Notes: generated from the letters alone by a model not told the origin. A DNA stretch of 64,000 nucleotides from Streptomyces filamentosus (GCF_014654895.1 NZ_BNBE01000003.1:338501-402500), one strand, 5' to 3'; counted from the first letter of the stretch, positions 33,439 through 42,934 are shown. Translations and numbers: made by a program.

Positions 33439-34505
33439 GGCAGATCCTCTTCGCGGGGGCCATCGGCCTCTTCCTCACCCTGATCGGCACCCCGCTGCTC
33501 ATCAAGCTGCTCGCCCGCAAGGGATACGGGCAGTTCATCCGTGACGACGGCCCGCGCGGCCACGCCGGGAAGAAGGGCACGCCCACCATGGGCGGCATCT
33601 CCTTCATCCTGGCCACGCTCATCGCGTACGCGCTGGCCAAGGTCATCACCGGCGAGGACCCGACGTACTCGGGCGTCCTGGTGCTGTTCCTGATGGCGGG
33701 CATGGGCCTGGTCGGCTTCCTCGACGACTACATCAAGATCGTCAAGCAGCGCTCGCTGGGCCTGCGGGCCAAGGCGAAGATGGCCGGCCAGCTCATCGTC
33801 GGCATCGCCTTCGCGATCCTCTCGCTCCAGTTCGCGGACGTGCGCGGCCAGACCCCCGCCTCCGACAGGCTCTCGTTCATCACGGACTTCGGCTGGTCCA
33901 TCGGCCCGGTGCTCTTCGTGGTCTGGGCGCTCTTCATGATCCTGGCCATGTCCAACGGCGTGAACCTGACGGACGGCCTGGACGGTCTGGCGACCGGCGC
34001 CTCCGTGATGGTCTTCGGCGCCTACACCTTCATCGGGCTGTGGCAGTTCCAGGAGTCCTGCGCCAACGCGCTGACCCTCACCAACCCGAACGCCTGCTTC
34101 GAGGTCCGCGACCCGCTGGACCTCGCGGTCGTGGCCTCCGCGCTCATGGGAGCCTGCTTCGGCTTCCTGTGGTGGAACACCTCGCCCGCCAAGATCTTCA
34201 TGGGCGACACCGGCTCCCTCGCGCTCGGCGGCGCGCTGGCCGGCCTCGCCATCTGCTCCCGTACGGAGCTGCTGCTCGCGCTGCTCGGCGGCCTGTTCGT
34301 GCTGATCACCATGTCCGTGGTCATCCAGGTCGGCTCGTTCAAGATGACCGGCAAGCGCGTCTTCCGGATGGCCCCCCTCCAGCACCACTTCGAACTCAAG
34401 GGGTGGTCCGAGGTCCTGGTCGTCGTCCGGTTCTGGATCATCCAGGGCATGTGCGTCATCGTGGGCCTGGGCCTCTTCTACGCGGGATGGGCAGCCGACA
34501 AGTGA
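33435..34505 (+). CDS. mraY: Phospho-MurNAc-pentapeptide transferase (lipid I synthase)
   Basis: The 356-residue polytopic protein has about ten membrane segments and the catalytic blocks KKGTPTMGGISF, GFLDDYIKI, NLTDGLDGLATG and FMGDTGSLALGG. It ends with the MraY histidine motif PLQHHFELKGW. It transfers phospho-MurNAc-pentapeptide to undecaprenyl phosphate. ATG 33435 overlaps the murF stop (ATGA). Confidence 0.97.
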   Translation: MRQILFAGAIGLFLTLIGTPLLIKLLARKGYGQFIRDDGPRGHAGKKGTPTMGGISFILATLIAYALAKVITGEDPTYSGVLVLFLMAGMGLVGFLDDYIKIVKQRSLGLRAKAKMAGQLIVGIAFAILSLQFADVRGQTPASDRLSFITDFGWSIGPVLFVVWALFMILAMSNGVNLTDGLDGLATGASVMVFGAYTFIGLWQFQESCANALTLTNPNACFEVRDPLDLAVVASALMGACFGFLWWNTSPAKIFMGDTGSLALGGALAGLAICSRTELLLALLGGLFVLITMSVVIQVGSFKMTGKRVFRMAPLQHHFELKGWSEVLVVVRFWIIQGMCVIVGLGLFYAGWAADK

Positions 34506-35926
34506 GCGAAGAGCTGGACTGGCGGGGCAAGCACGTCACGGTCGCGGGTCTCGGCGTGTCCGGGATCCCGGCCGCCCGGGCGCTGGCCGCCCGCGGCGCC
34601 GTGGTGACCGTCGTCAACGACGGGGACGACGAGCGCTCCCGGGCGCAGGCCGCCGAGCTGGAGGCGGAGGGCGTCGCCGTCCGCCTCGGCGACGGGGCGA
34701 CCCTGCCGGCCGGCACCGAGCTGGTCGTCACCGCCCCCGGCTGGCAGCCGGACAAGCCGCTCTTCGCGGCCGCCGCCGAGGCGGGCGTGGAGATCTGGGG
34801 CGACGTCGAGCTGGCCTGGCGCCTGCGGGGCCCGGACGCGGCCCCCTGGCTGGCGGTCACCGGCACCAACGGCAAGACCACCACGACCCGGATGCTCGTC
34901 TCCATCCTGGAGGCGGCCGGGCTGCGGACCGCCGCCGTCGGCAACATCGGCGTCTCGCTCCTCGACGCCGTCCTCGGCGACGAGGAGTACGACGTGCTCG
35001 CCGTGGAGCTGTCCAGCTACCAGCTGCACTGGGCGCCCTCCGTGCGCGCTCACTCGGCCGCCGTGCTCAACCTGGCGCCCGACCACCTCGACTGGCACGG
35101 CTCCATGGAGGCGTACGCCGCCGACAAGGGCCGGATCTACGAGGGCAACCGGGTCGCCTGCGTGTACAACGTCGCCGACCCGGCCACCGAGGACCTGGTC
35201 CGCGAGGCCGACGTCGAGGAGGGCTGCCGGGCGATCGGCTTCACCCTCGGCACCCCCGGCCCCTCCCAGCTCGGCGTCGTCGAGGGCATCCTCGTCGACC
35301 GGGCCTTCGTCGAGAACCGGCAGAAGAACGCCCAGGAGCTGGCCGAGGTCGCCGACGTGCGCCCGCCGGCCCCGCACAACATCGCCAACGCGCTCGCCGC
35401 GGCCGCCCTCGCCCGCGCCTTCGGCGTCGACGCGAAGGCCGTACGGGACGGACTGCGGGCCTTCCGGCCCGACCCGCACCGGATCGAGGAGGTCGCGGAG
35501 GTCGGGGGCGTGACGTACGTCGACGACTCCAAGGCCACCAACACCCACGCCGCCGAAGCCTCGTTGGCCGCCTACGACCCGATCGTCTGGATCGCCGGCG
35601 GCCTCGCCAAGGGCGCCACCTTCGACGAGCTGGTGGAACGGTCCGCGAAGCGGCTGCGCGGGGTCGTCCTGATCGGCGCGGACCGCGCGCTGATCCGGGA
35701 AGCCCTGGCGCGACACGCCCCGGAGGTCCCGGTGGTGGACCTCGACCGGACCGACACTGGGGCGATGTCCGAGGCGGTCCGCGAGGCGGCCCGGCTCGCC
35801 CGTCCGGGGGACACCGTCCTCCTGGCCCCGGCCTGCGCCTCCATGGACATGTTCACCAACTACAACAAGCGGGGCGAGGCGTTCGCGGACGCGGTCCGCG
35901 CCCTCGCCGCCACCGGCGACGCCTGA
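34502..35926 (+). CDS. murD: UDP-N-acetylmuramoylalanine--D-glutamate ligase
   Basis: The 474-residue ligase has the N-terminal Rossmann fold (VTVAGLGVSGIPAARALAA), the ATP loop VTGTNGKTTTT (K125), ELSSYQL, NLAPDHLDWHGSMEAY, DDSKATNTHA and LLAPACASMDMF. It adds D-Glu to UDP-MurNAc-Ala. GTG 34502 overlaps the mraY stop (GTGA). ATG 34487 (MGSRQV) is in frame and close to the start used in some relatives, so the start is uncertain by five codons. Confidence 0.95.
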   Translation: MSEELDWRGKHVTVAGLGVSGIPAARALAARGAVVTVVNDGDDERSRAQAAELEAEGVAVRLGDGATLPAGTELVVTAPGWQPDKPLFAAAAEAGVEIWGDVELAWRLRGPDAAPWLAVTGTNGKTTTTRMLVSILEAAGLRTAAVGNIGVSLLDAVLGDEEYDVLAVELSSYQLHWAPSVRAHSAAVLNLAPDHLDWHGSMEAYAADKGRIYEGNRVACVYNVADPATEDLVREADVEEGCRAIGFTLGTPGPSQLGVVEGILVDRAFVENRQKNAQELAEVADVRPPAPHNIANALAAAALARAFGVDAKAVRDGLRAFRPDPHRIEEVAEVGGVTYVDDSKATNTHAAEASLAAYDPIVWIAGGLAKGATFDELVERSAKRLRGVVLIGADRALIREALARHAPEVPVVDLDRTDTGAMSEAVREAARLARPGDTVLLAPACASMDMFTNYNKRGEAFADAVRALAATGDA

Positions 35927-35981
35927 CCCGACCACTGCGAGGGTCCGGCCGTACCGGGCCTGACCGGAGGGGGCAGCGACC

Positions 35982-37319
35982 ATGCCGAGCAAGATTGCCG
36001 GGACACGCCGGCCCTCCGCCCGACCGGGCGGAGGGCGGGCCCCCGCGCCCCCGAGGGGGGCGCGCGGCGGCGTGCGCGGGTTCTACACGCGGGCGAAGCG
36101 GGCCTGGGACCGGCCGCTCACGGCGTACTACGTGATCATCGGCGCGGGGCTGCTCATCACCACGCTCGGCCTGGTGATGGTCTACTCGGCCTCGATGATC
36201 ACCGCGCTCCGCTACGAGCTGGTGCCGTCCTACTTCTTCCGCAAGCAGTTCTTCGCCGCCCTCCTGGGCACCGGACTGCTGCTCGTCGCCTCCCGGATGC
36301 CGGTGAAGCTGCACCGGGCGCTCGCCTACCCGATCCTGGTCGGCGCGGTCTTCCTCATGGTGCTCGTCCAGATCCCGGGGATAGGGCACTCCGTCGGCGG
36401 CAACCAGAACTGGATCTCGCTGGGCGGCCCCTTCATGCTCCAGCCCAGCGAGTTCGGCAAGCTGGGGCTGATCCTGTGGGGCGCCGACCTGCTCGCCCGC
36501 AAGCAGGACATGAAACTCCTCACGCAGTGGAAGCACATGCTGGTGCCGCTGGTCCCGGGCGCTTTCATGCTGCTGGGGCTGATCATGCTCGGCGGCGACA
36601 TGGGCACCGCGATCATCCTCACCGCGATCCTCTTCGGCCTGCTGTGGACGGCCGGCGCGCCCACCCGGCTCTTCGTCGGCGTGCTCGCGGTGGCCACCGC
36701 GATCGGCGTGCTGCTCATCAAGACCAGCCCCCACCGGATGGACCGCTTCCAGTGCATCGGCGCCACCGACCCGGGCGGCGAGGGGGCCCCCTGCCTCCAG
36801 GCCGCGCACGGTATCTATGCTCTGGCGTCGGGCGGATGGTTCGGTTCCGGACTCGGTGCGAGTGTGGAAAAATGGGGCCAACTGCCCGAAGCGCACACCG
36901 ACTTCATCTTCGCGGTCACCGGTGAGGAGCTGGGCCTCGCGGGGACGCTGTCGGTGCTCGCCCTGTTCGCGGCTCTAGGCTATGCGGGTATCCGCGTGGC
37001 CGGAGGCACGGAGAACCCCTTCGTGAGATTCGCCGCGGGAGGCGTGACCACCTGGATCACGGCCCAGGCCGTGATCAACATCGGTGCGGTGCTCGGTCTG
37101 CTGCCGATCGCCGGAGTGCCCCTCCCGCTGTTCTCGTACGGGGGGTCGGCCCTGCTGCCGACCATGTTCGCCGTCGGACTGCTGATCGCCTTCGCGCGAC
37201 AGGAGCCCGCCGCGAAAGCGGCCCTGGCCATGCGCCGCCCCGGCTGGGGCAAGCGGGCCGGGGTGAGATGGAAGTCGATGCGACGGCGCGTCAAGAAGCG
37301 CCCGTCCGGAGAGCGGTGA
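35982..37319 (+). CDS. ftsW: Septal peptidoglycan glycosyltransferase FtsW (SEDS family)
   Basis: The 445-residue protein has a basic Pro/Arg-rich N-terminus, ten predicted membrane segments and a basic C-terminus. The SEDS motifs are present: MVYSASM, SVGGNQNWISLG, LQPSEFGKLGLILW, ALASGGWFGSGLGAS, PEAHTDFIFAVTGEELG and LPLFSYGGSALL. It polymerises lipid II at the septum with FtsI. GGAGGGGG lies 6 bases before the ATG. It starts 55 bases after murD, and murG follows after 6 bases. Confidence 0.97.
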   Translation: MPSKIAGTRRPSARPGGGRAPAPPRGARGGVRGFYTRAKRAWDRPLTAYYVIIGAGLLITTLGLVMVYSASMITALRYELVPSYFFRKQFFAALLGTGLLLVASRMPVKLHRALAYPILVGAVFLMVLVQIPGIGHSVGGNQNWISLGGPFMLQPSEFGKLGLILWGADLLARKQDMKLLTQWKHMLVPLVPGAFMLLGLIMLGGDMGTAIILTAILFGLLWTAGAPTRLFVGVLAVATAIGVLLIKTSPHRMDRFQCIGATDPGGEGAPCLQAAHGIYALASGGWFGSGLGASVEKWGQLPEAHTDFIFAVTGEELGLAGTLSVLALFAALGYAGIRVAGGTENPFVRFAAGGVTTWITAQAVINIGAVLGLLPIAGVPLPLFSYGGSALLPTMFAVGLLIAFARQEPAAKAALAMRRPGWGKRAGVRWKSMRRRVKKRPSGER

Positions 37320-37325
37320 ATTTCG

Positions 37326-38420
37326 GTGCATGTCGTACTCGCCGGCGGGGGGACCGCCGGTCACATCGAGCCGGCGCTCGCCCTCGCGGACGCCCTGCGC
37401 AGGCAGGACCCGAGCGTGGGCATCACGGCGCTGGGCACGGAGAAGGGCCTGGAGACCCGGCTCGTGCCCGAGCGGGGCTACGAGCTGGCGCTCATCCCGG
37501 CCGTACCGCTGCCCCGCAAGCCCACCCCCGAGCTGATCACCGTCCCCGGACGCCTGCGCGGCACCATCAAGGCCGCCGAGCAGATCCTGGAGCGCACCAG
37601 GGCGGACGTCGTGGTCGGCTTCGGCGGTTACGTGGCGCTCCCCGGCTATCTGGCGGCCAAGCGCCTCGGCGTGCCGATCGTGGTCCACGAGGCCAATGCC
37701 CGGCCCGGCCTGGCCAACAAGATCGGCTCCCGCTACGCGGCCGCCGTCGGCGTCTCCACGCCGGACTCCAAGCTGCGGAACGCCCGTTACATCGGCATCC
37801 CGCTGCGCCACACCATCGCCACCCTGGACCGGGCCCGGGTCCGCCCCGAGGCGCGCGCCGCCTTCGGGCTCGACCCCAACCTGCCCACGCTCCTCGTCTC
37901 CGGCGGCTCCCAGGGCGCCCGCCGGCTCAACGAGGTCGTCCAGCAGGCCGCCCCGGTGCTCCAGCGCTCCGGCATCCAGATCCTGCACGCGGTCGGCCCG
38001 AAGAACGAGGTGCCGCGCGTCGACAACATGCCCGGAATGCCGCCGTACGTGCCGGTACCGTACGTGGACCGGATGGATCTCGCGTACGCCGCGGCCGACA
38101 TGATGCTCTGCCGCGCCGGCGCCATGACCGTCGCCGAGCTCTCGGCCGTCGGACTGCCCGCCGCCTACGTCCCGCTGCCCATCGGCAACGGCGAACAGCG
38201 GCTCAACGCGCAGCCGGTGGTCAAGGCCGGCGGCGGCCTCCTCGTCGACGACGCGGAGCTGTCGCCGCAGTGGGTGCAGGCCAACGTCCTGCCCGTACTG
38301 GCCGATCCGCACCGGCTGTACGAGATGTCCCGCGCCGCCTCCGAGTTCGGCCGCCGGGACGCCGACGAGCTGCTCGTCGGCATGGTGTACGAGGCGATCG
38401 CCGCCCGCCGGCAGGCGTAG
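37326..38420 (+). CDS. murG: Lipid II synthase MurG (GlcNAc transferase)
   Basis: The 364-residue GT-B enzyme has the N-terminal glycine motif VVLAGGGTAGHIEPALALA, GFGGYVALPGYLA, VVHEANARPGLANK and the C-terminal VSGGSQGARRLN. The UDP-GlcNAc site includes CRAGAMTVAELSAVGLPA and PLPIGNGEQRLNAQ. It attaches GlcNAc to lipid I. GTG 37326 lies 6 bases after ftsW. In mycobacteria murC follows murG; here ftsQ follows directly. Confidence 0.97.
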   Translation: MHVVLAGGGTAGHIEPALALADALRRQDPSVGITALGTEKGLETRLVPERGYELALIPAVPLPRKPTPELITVPGRLRGTIKAAEQILERTRADVVVGFGGYVALPGYLAAKRLGVPIVVHEANARPGLANKIGSRYAAAVGVSTPDSKLRNARYIGIPLRHTIATLDRARVRPEARAAFGLDPNLPTLLVSGGSQGARRLNEVVQQAAPVLQRSGIQILHAVGPKNEVPRVDNMPGMPPYVPVPYVDRMDLAYAAADMMLCRAGAMTVAELSAVGLPAAYVPLPIGNGEQRLNAQPVVKAGGGLLVDDAELSPQWVQANVLPVLADPHRLYEMSRAASEFGRRDADELLVGMVYEAIAARRQA

Positions 38421-38444
38421 CGGGGACCGAGGGAAGAGGCGCGC

Positions 38445-39248
38445 GTGGCAGCCGGACCGACGACCGCGGAGAAGAGCGGCACCGGGAAACCCCAGGGGCC
38501 GTCGGACCGGCGGCCCCGGCCGGAGGGCCGGGGCGGGCTCCTGCGGTCCACCGGACTGCGCCTCGCCCTGATCGCCGCCGGCGTGCTCCTGCTCGCCGGC
38601 GGCACGGTCTGGGCCCTCTACGGCTCCACCTGGTTCCGTGTGGAACGTGTGAAGACTTCGGGCACGGAGGTGCTCACCCCGGCCCAGGTCGAGGCCGTCG
38701 CCGCCGTCCCGGTCGGCGCCCCGCTCGTCACCGTCGACATCGAGGCGATCGAGGCACGACTGCGGGAGGAACTGCCCCGTATCGACTCGGTCGACGTGTT
38801 CCGTTCCTGGCCGCACGGAATCGGTCTGAAAGTGACCGAACGGAAACCCGTGCTCCTTCTGGAAAAACGCGGCTCCTTCACCGAAGTCGACGCGACGGCG
38901 GTCCCGTTCGCGACCGTCACCACTCCGCCCCGCGGCGTCCCCCGCCTCGTCCTCGACGCGGCGGCTTCGCCCAGCCTGCGCCGCTTCGACGCGGACCGGC
39001 TGCTGGCCGAGGCGGTGCGCGTACGGGGTGAACTCCCGGACGCGATCGCGAAGGACACTCGTGTCGTCCGGCTCTCGTCGTACGACTCCGTCACTCTGGA
39101 ACTGACCCGGGATCGCACCGTCTTCTGGGGCAGTGCCGAACACGGGCCCGTCAAGGCCCGGGTGCTCACCGCCCTCATGAAGGCGACCCCCAAAGCGGGA
39201 CACTTCGATGTAAGTGCCCCCAGTGCGCCCGCCTCGTCGGGGAGTTGA
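38445..39248 (+). CDS. ftsQ: Cell division protein FtsQ
   Basis: The 267-residue protein has a cytoplasmic tail, one membrane segment (about 38-60) and a POTRA domain starting at TWFRVERVKTSGTEVLTPAQ. The FtsQ beta domain follows (LPRIDSVDVFRSWPHGIGLK, ERKPVLLLE). It recruits FtsL and its partners to the septum. GTG 38445 gives the expected topology. It ends 278 bases before ftsZ, the largest gap inside the cluster. Confidence 0.94.
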   Translation: MAAGPTTAEKSGTGKPQGPSDRRPRPEGRGGLLRSTGLRLALIAAGVLLLAGGTVWALYGSTWFRVERVKTSGTEVLTPAQVEAVAAVPVGAPLVTVDIEAIEARLREELPRIDSVDVFRSWPHGIGLKVTERKPVLLLEKRGSFTEVDATAVPFATVTTPPRGVPRLVLDAAASPSLRRFDADRLLAEAVRVRGELPDAIAKDTRVVRLSSYDSVTLELTRDRTVFWGSAEHGPVKARVLTALMKATPKAGHFDVSAPSAPASSGS

Positions 39249-39338
39249 CGCGCATTCGCGCCCGTCAGCACCCTGGTTGGCCAGCGCTACGGGTGATCAC
39301 ATAGGGTGAAAAGAAAAACGGGAGGTTCGGCGTGTTCG

Positions 39339-39368
39339 TTGAACGCGCGCCACTTGTCGACTTAGTGT
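39339..39368 (+). promoter_or_regulatory. Candidate ftsZ promoter
   Basis: TTGAAC (39339-39344), 18 bases and TAGTGT (39363-39368) lie 158 bases before ftsZ. S. coelicolor ftsZ has several promoters, one raised in sporulating hyphae (literature knowledge). GTGTC (39365-39369) and GACAC (39396-39400) resemble WhiA target motifs. Which promoter this corresponds to cannot be read from the sequence. Confidence 0.5.
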
Positions 39369-39404
39369 CCTGTTCGGAAGAGTCCAGGGAACAGAGACAC
39401 TGGT

Positions 39405-39429
39405 AACCCTAAACTTCAACGTTAGGGTT
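39405..39429. promoter_or_regulatory. AACCCTAA inverted repeat in the ftsZ leader
   Basis: AACCCTAA (39405-39412) and TTAGGGTT (39422-39429) form a perfect 8-base inverted repeat with a 9-base A/T-richer spacer, 98 bases before the ftsZ start. It may be an operator or an mRNA stem. It stands out from the GC-rich surroundings. Confidence 0.5.
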
Positions 39430-39526
39430 GGGGTCGGCGTCCGGACCACCCCATCGGCATCCGTCGTCGCCGCGCCCCAACCACAGCGCAGCGACGGCAT
39501 GTAACTCGAGGCGAGAGGCCTTCGAC

Positions 39527-40738
39527 GTGGCAGCACCGCAGAACTACCTCGCAGTCATCAAGGTCATCGGTGTCGGCGGCGGTGGTGTCAATGCCATCAA
39601 CCGAATGATCGAGGTCGGCCTCAAGGGCGTCGAGTTCATCGCCATCAACACCGACGCACAGGCGCTGTTGATGAGCGACGCCGACGTCAAGCTCGACGTC
39701 GGCCGTGAACTCACCCGCGGTCTCGGCGCGGGGGCCAACCCCGCCGTCGGCCGCAAGGCGGCAGAGGACCACCGCGAGGAGATCGAGGAGGTCCTCAAGG
39801 GGGCCGACATGGTCTTCGTGACCGCCGGCGAGGGCGGCGGCACCGGCACCGGCGGCGCGCCCGTCGTCGCCAACATCGCGCGCTCGCTCGGCGCCCTGAC
39901 GATCGGCGTGGTCACCCGCCCGTTCACCTTCGAGGGCCGCCGTCGCGCCAACCAGGCGGAGGACGGCATCGCCGAGCTCCGCGAAGAGGTCGACACCCTC
40001 ATCGTCATCCCGAACGACCGCCTGCTGTCCATCTCGGACCGCCAGGTCTCGGTCCTCGACGCCTTCAAGTCGGCCGACCAGGTCCTGCTCAGCGGCGTCC
40101 AGGGCATCACCGACCTCATCACCACCCCCGGCCTCATCAACCTCGACTTCGCCGACGTCAAGTCGGTCATGTCCGAGGCCGGCTCCGCCCTCATGGGCAT
40201 CGGCTCCGCCCGCGGCGACGACCGCGCGGTGGCCGCCGCCGAGATGGCGATCTCCTCGCCGCTCCTGGAGGCGTCCATCGACGGCGCCCGCGGTGTGCTG
40301 CTCTCCATCTCCGGCGGCAGCGACCTCGGTCTCTTCGAGATCAACGAGGCCGCCCAGCTGGTCAGCGAGGCCGCCCACCCGGAGGCCAACATCATCTTCG
40401 GCGCCGTCATCGACGACGCCCTCGGCGACGAGGTCCGGGTCACCGTCATCGCGGCCGGCTTCGACGGCGGCCAGCCGCCGGCCCGCCGGGACAACATCAT
40501 CGGGTCGGTCTCGGCCAAGCGCGAGGAGCCGGCCCCGGCCCCCCGCGTGGAGACCTCCCGCCCGCTCGGCGGCCTCGGCACCGTGACGCCCCGCGAGGAG
40601 CCCGCCCCCGCCCCGGCCGAGCCGGCCCCGCCGGTCCACGAGACCCCGCTGCCGCCCGTCCCGCCGGTGGTCCCGCCGGCCCGTCCGTACGCGGACAGCC
40701 CCGCCGAGGAGCTGGACGTGCCGGACTTCCTGAAGTGA
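39527..40738 (+). CDS. ftsZ: Cell division GTPase FtsZ
   Basis: The 403-residue tubulin homologue has VIGVGGGGVNAINRM, the GTP motif GGGTGTG (103-109), TRPFTFEGRRR, the T7 loop NLDFADV and AGFDGG. A Pro-rich linker and the C-terminal peptide LDVPDFLK follow, the site for SepF and FtsW. GTG 39527 (MAAPQNYLAVIKV) is the conserved start; a frame from 39428 is only the leader. It polymerises into the Z-rings and sporulation ladders. Its stop overlaps the pgeF start (GTGA). Confidence 0.98.
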   Translation: MAAPQNYLAVIKVIGVGGGGVNAINRMIEVGLKGVEFIAINTDAQALLMSDADVKLDVGRELTRGLGAGANPAVGRKAAEDHREEIEEVLKGADMVFVTAGEGGGTGTGGAPVVANIARSLGALTIGVVTRPFTFEGRRRANQAEDGIAELREEVDTLIVIPNDRLLSISDRQVSVLDAFKSADQVLLSGVQGITDLITTPGLINLDFADVKSVMSEAGSALMGIGSARGDDRAVAAAEMAISSPLLEASIDGARGVLLSISGGSDLGLFEINEAAQLVSEAAHPEANIIFGAVIDDALGDEVRVTVIAAGFDGGQPPARRDNIIGSVSAKREEPAPAPRVETSRPLGGLGTVTPREEPAPAPAEPAPPVHETPLPPVPPVVPPARPYADSPAEELDVPDFLK

Positions 40739-41475
40739 TAGGGCACCGCTTCGCCACGAACGGCGCGCACTTCGCCTTCACCGACCGGTGGGGCGGGGTG
40801 AGCGCCGTTCCGTACGAGGAGCTCAACCTCGGCGGCGCCGTCGGCGACGACCCGGAGGCCGTACGGACCAACCGGGCCCGCGCCGCCGCCGCCCTCGGCC
40901 TCGACCCCGCCCTGGTCGTCTGGATGAACCAGGTCCACGGCGCCGGCGTCGCCGTGGTCGACGGCCCCTGGGACGGCGGGGCGGTCCCCGCCGTCGACGC
41001 GGTCGTCACCACCCGCCGCGGCCTCGCCCTCGCCGTCCTCACCGCGGACTGCGTCCCCGTCCTCCTCGCCGACCCGGTCGCCGGGGTCGCCGCCGCCGCC
41101 CACGCCGGGCGGCCCGGCATGACCGCCGGGGTCGTCCCCGCCGCCGTCGCGGCGATGGCGGAACGGGGCGCCGAACCCGGCCGGATCACCGCCCGCATCG
41201 GCCCCGCCGTCTGCGGGCGGTGTTACGAGGTCCCCGAGGCGATGCGCGCCGAGGTCGCCGCCGTCGAACCGGCCGCCCGCGCCGAGACCTCGTGGGGCAC
41301 GCCCGCCGTCGACGTCGCCGCCGGTGTCCGCGCCCAGCTGGCCCGGCTCGGGGTGACCGACGTCGAGGACACCGGGGTCTGCACCCTGGAGTCCGGCGAC
41401 CACTACTCGTACCGACGCGACCGCACCACCGGGCGACTCGCGGGATATGTCTGGTTGGACAGGGAAGACGCATGA
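40735..41475 (+). CDS. pgeF: Peptidoglycan editing factor PgeF (YlmD/YfiH, multicopper-oxidase-like)
   Basis: The 246-residue protein has the DUF152 residues MNQVHGAGV, VLTADCVPVLLADP and AAAHAGRPG; the His-Cys-His set binds a metal. E. coli PgeF hydrolyses wrong UDP-MurNAc-L-Ser precursors, and related proteins act on purine nucleosides (literature knowledge). The usual HAGWRG block reads HAGRPG here, a small deviation. GTG 40735 overlaps the ftsZ stop. The place after ftsZ is conserved in Gram-positives. Confidence 0.92.
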   Translation: MIGHRFATNGAHFAFTDRWGGVSAVPYEELNLGGAVGDDPEAVRTNRARAAAALGLDPALVVWMNQVHGAGVAVVDGPWDGGAVPAVDAVVTTRRGLALAVLTADCVPVLLADPVAGVAAAAHAGRPGMTAGVVPAAVAAMAERGAEPGRITARIGPAVCGRCYEVPEAMRAEVAAVEPAARAETSWGTPAVDVAAGVRAQLARLGVTDVEDTGVCTLESGDHYSYRRDRTTGRLAGYVWLDREDA

Positions 41476-42191
41476 CGGACCGTACGGCCGAACTCGCCGG
41501 GAACCTCGCGCGGGTGGAGGAGCGGATCGCGGCCGCCTGCGCCGCCGCCGGACGCCCCCGCGAGGAGGTGACCCTGATCGTGGTCACCAAGACCTACCCC
41601 GCCAGTGACGTGCGGATCCTGCACGGACTCGGGGTGCGGCACGTGGCGGAGAACCGCGACCAGGACGCCGCCCCGAAGGCCGCCGCCTGCGCCGACCTCG
41701 ATCTCACCTGGCACTTCGTCGGTCAGTTGCAGACCAACAAGGTCAGATCCGTGGTGGGTTATGCCGATGTGGTGCAGTCCGTCGACCGGATCAAGCTCGT
41801 CTCCTCCCTCTCCGCGGCCGCGGAGAGGGCCGGCCGCGAACTCGGCTGTCTGATCCAGGTCGCCCTCGACGCCGAGGCCGGCGGGCGCGGCGACCGCGGC
41901 GGGGTCGCGCCGGACGGGGTGGAGGAGTTGGCCGCCGCGCTCGACGCGGCACCGGGACTGCGGCTCGGCGGGCTGATGACCGTCGCCCCGCTCGTCGGCG
42001 AGTACGCCGGCCGGCAACGCGCCGCCTTCGACCGGCTGATGGATTTGTCGACTGCCCTGCGCGCGACCCGTCCGGCTGCGAACATGGTGTCAGCGGGGAT
42101 GAGTGCGGACCTCGAGGACGCCATCGCTGCCGGGGCGACACATGTACGCGTCGGTACGGCGGTGCTCGGCGTCCGCCCGAAGCTCGGGTAA
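41472..42191 (+). CDS. Pyridoxal phosphate homeostasis protein YggS/YlmE family
   Basis: The 239-residue TIM-barrel protein binds PLP through the Lys of VTKTYPASDVRIL. Other family blocks are VAENRDQDAAPKA, WHFVGQLQTNKVR, LMTVAPLVGEY and SAGMSADLEDAIAAGATHVR. It buffers cellular PLP and has no known enzymatic reaction. ATG 41472 overlaps the pgeF stop (ATGA). It is followed by a 122-base gap before sepF. Confidence 0.94.
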   Translation: MTDRTAELAGNLARVEERIAAACAAAGRPREEVTLIVVTKTYPASDVRILHGLGVRHVAENRDQDAAPKAAACADLDLTWHFVGQLQTNKVRSVVGYADVVQSVDRIKLVSSLSAAAERAGRELGCLIQVALDAEAGGRGDRGGVAPDGVEELAAALDAAPGLRLGGLMTVAPLVGEYAGRQRAAFDRLMDLSTALRATRPAANMVSAGMSADLEDAIAAGATHVRVGTAVLGVRPKLG

Positions 42192-42313
42192 CGTCGCGAA
42201 GCAGGTCGGACCACAGCAGAAAATATGGTCATTCCGCGGACGGCGGGGTGACCCCGTGGATCGCTGGCACTTGGTGACGAGGCCGATCCACCACAGAGCG
42301 GAGGAATCGGAGC

Positions 42314-42934
42314 ATGGCCGGCGCGATGCGCAAGATGGCGGTCTACCTCGGTCTCGTGGAGGACGATGGGTACGACGGCCGGGGCTTCGACCCCGACGAC
42401 GACTTCGAACCCGAGCTGGAGCCGGAGCCCGAGAGGGAGCGGCGTCACACCCCGCCCCGCCAGATCGAGCGCGAGGAACCCGTGCGCGTGGTGGCCCCTC
42501 CGGCCCCCCGGGAACCGGTCGCCCACTCTGCCCCGGTACTCGCCGAAAGCGGACGTCCGGCCCGAATTGCCCCCGTGGCATCCATCACACCCGAACGCCC
42601 GAGCCTGGAGAAGAACGCACCGGTGATCATGCCCAAGGTCGTGTCCGAGCGGGAGCCCTACCGCATCACCACGCTCCACCCCCGGACCTACAACGAGGCC
42701 CGTACCATCGGGGAACACTTCCGTGAGGGCACCCCGGTGATCATGAACCTCACGGAGATGGACGACACGGACGCGAAGCGACTTGTCGACTTTGCCGCCG
42801 GACTCGTCTTCGGGCTCCATGGCAGCATTGAGCGCGTGACGCAGAAGGTGTTCCTGTTGTCGCCTGCTAACGTCGATGTCACGGCGGAGGACAAGGCCCG
42901 TATCGCAGAGGGCGGATTCTTCAACCAGAGCTGA
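42314..42934 (+). CDS. sepF: Cell division protein SepF
   Basis: The 206-residue protein has the membrane-binding N-terminus MAGAMRKMAVYLGLVEDDGY, an acidic/Pro-rich linker and the C-terminal SepF domain (RTYNEARTIGEHFREGTPVI, DFAAGLVFGLHGSIERVTQK). SepF ties FtsZ to the membrane, which matters here because no ftsA is present. GGAGGAA precedes the ATG. Streptomyces has several SepF paralogues; this is the dcw-linked one. Confidence 0.95.
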   Translation: MAGAMRKMAVYLGLVEDDGYDGRGFDPDDDFEPELEPEPERERRHTPPRQIEREEPVRVVAPPAPREPVAHSAPVLAESGRPARIAPVASITPERPSLEKNAPVIMPKVVSEREPYRITTLHPRTYNEARTIGEHFREGTPVIMNLTEMDDTDAKRLVDFAAGLVFGLHGSIERVTQKVFLLSPANVDVTAEDKARIAEGGFFNQS

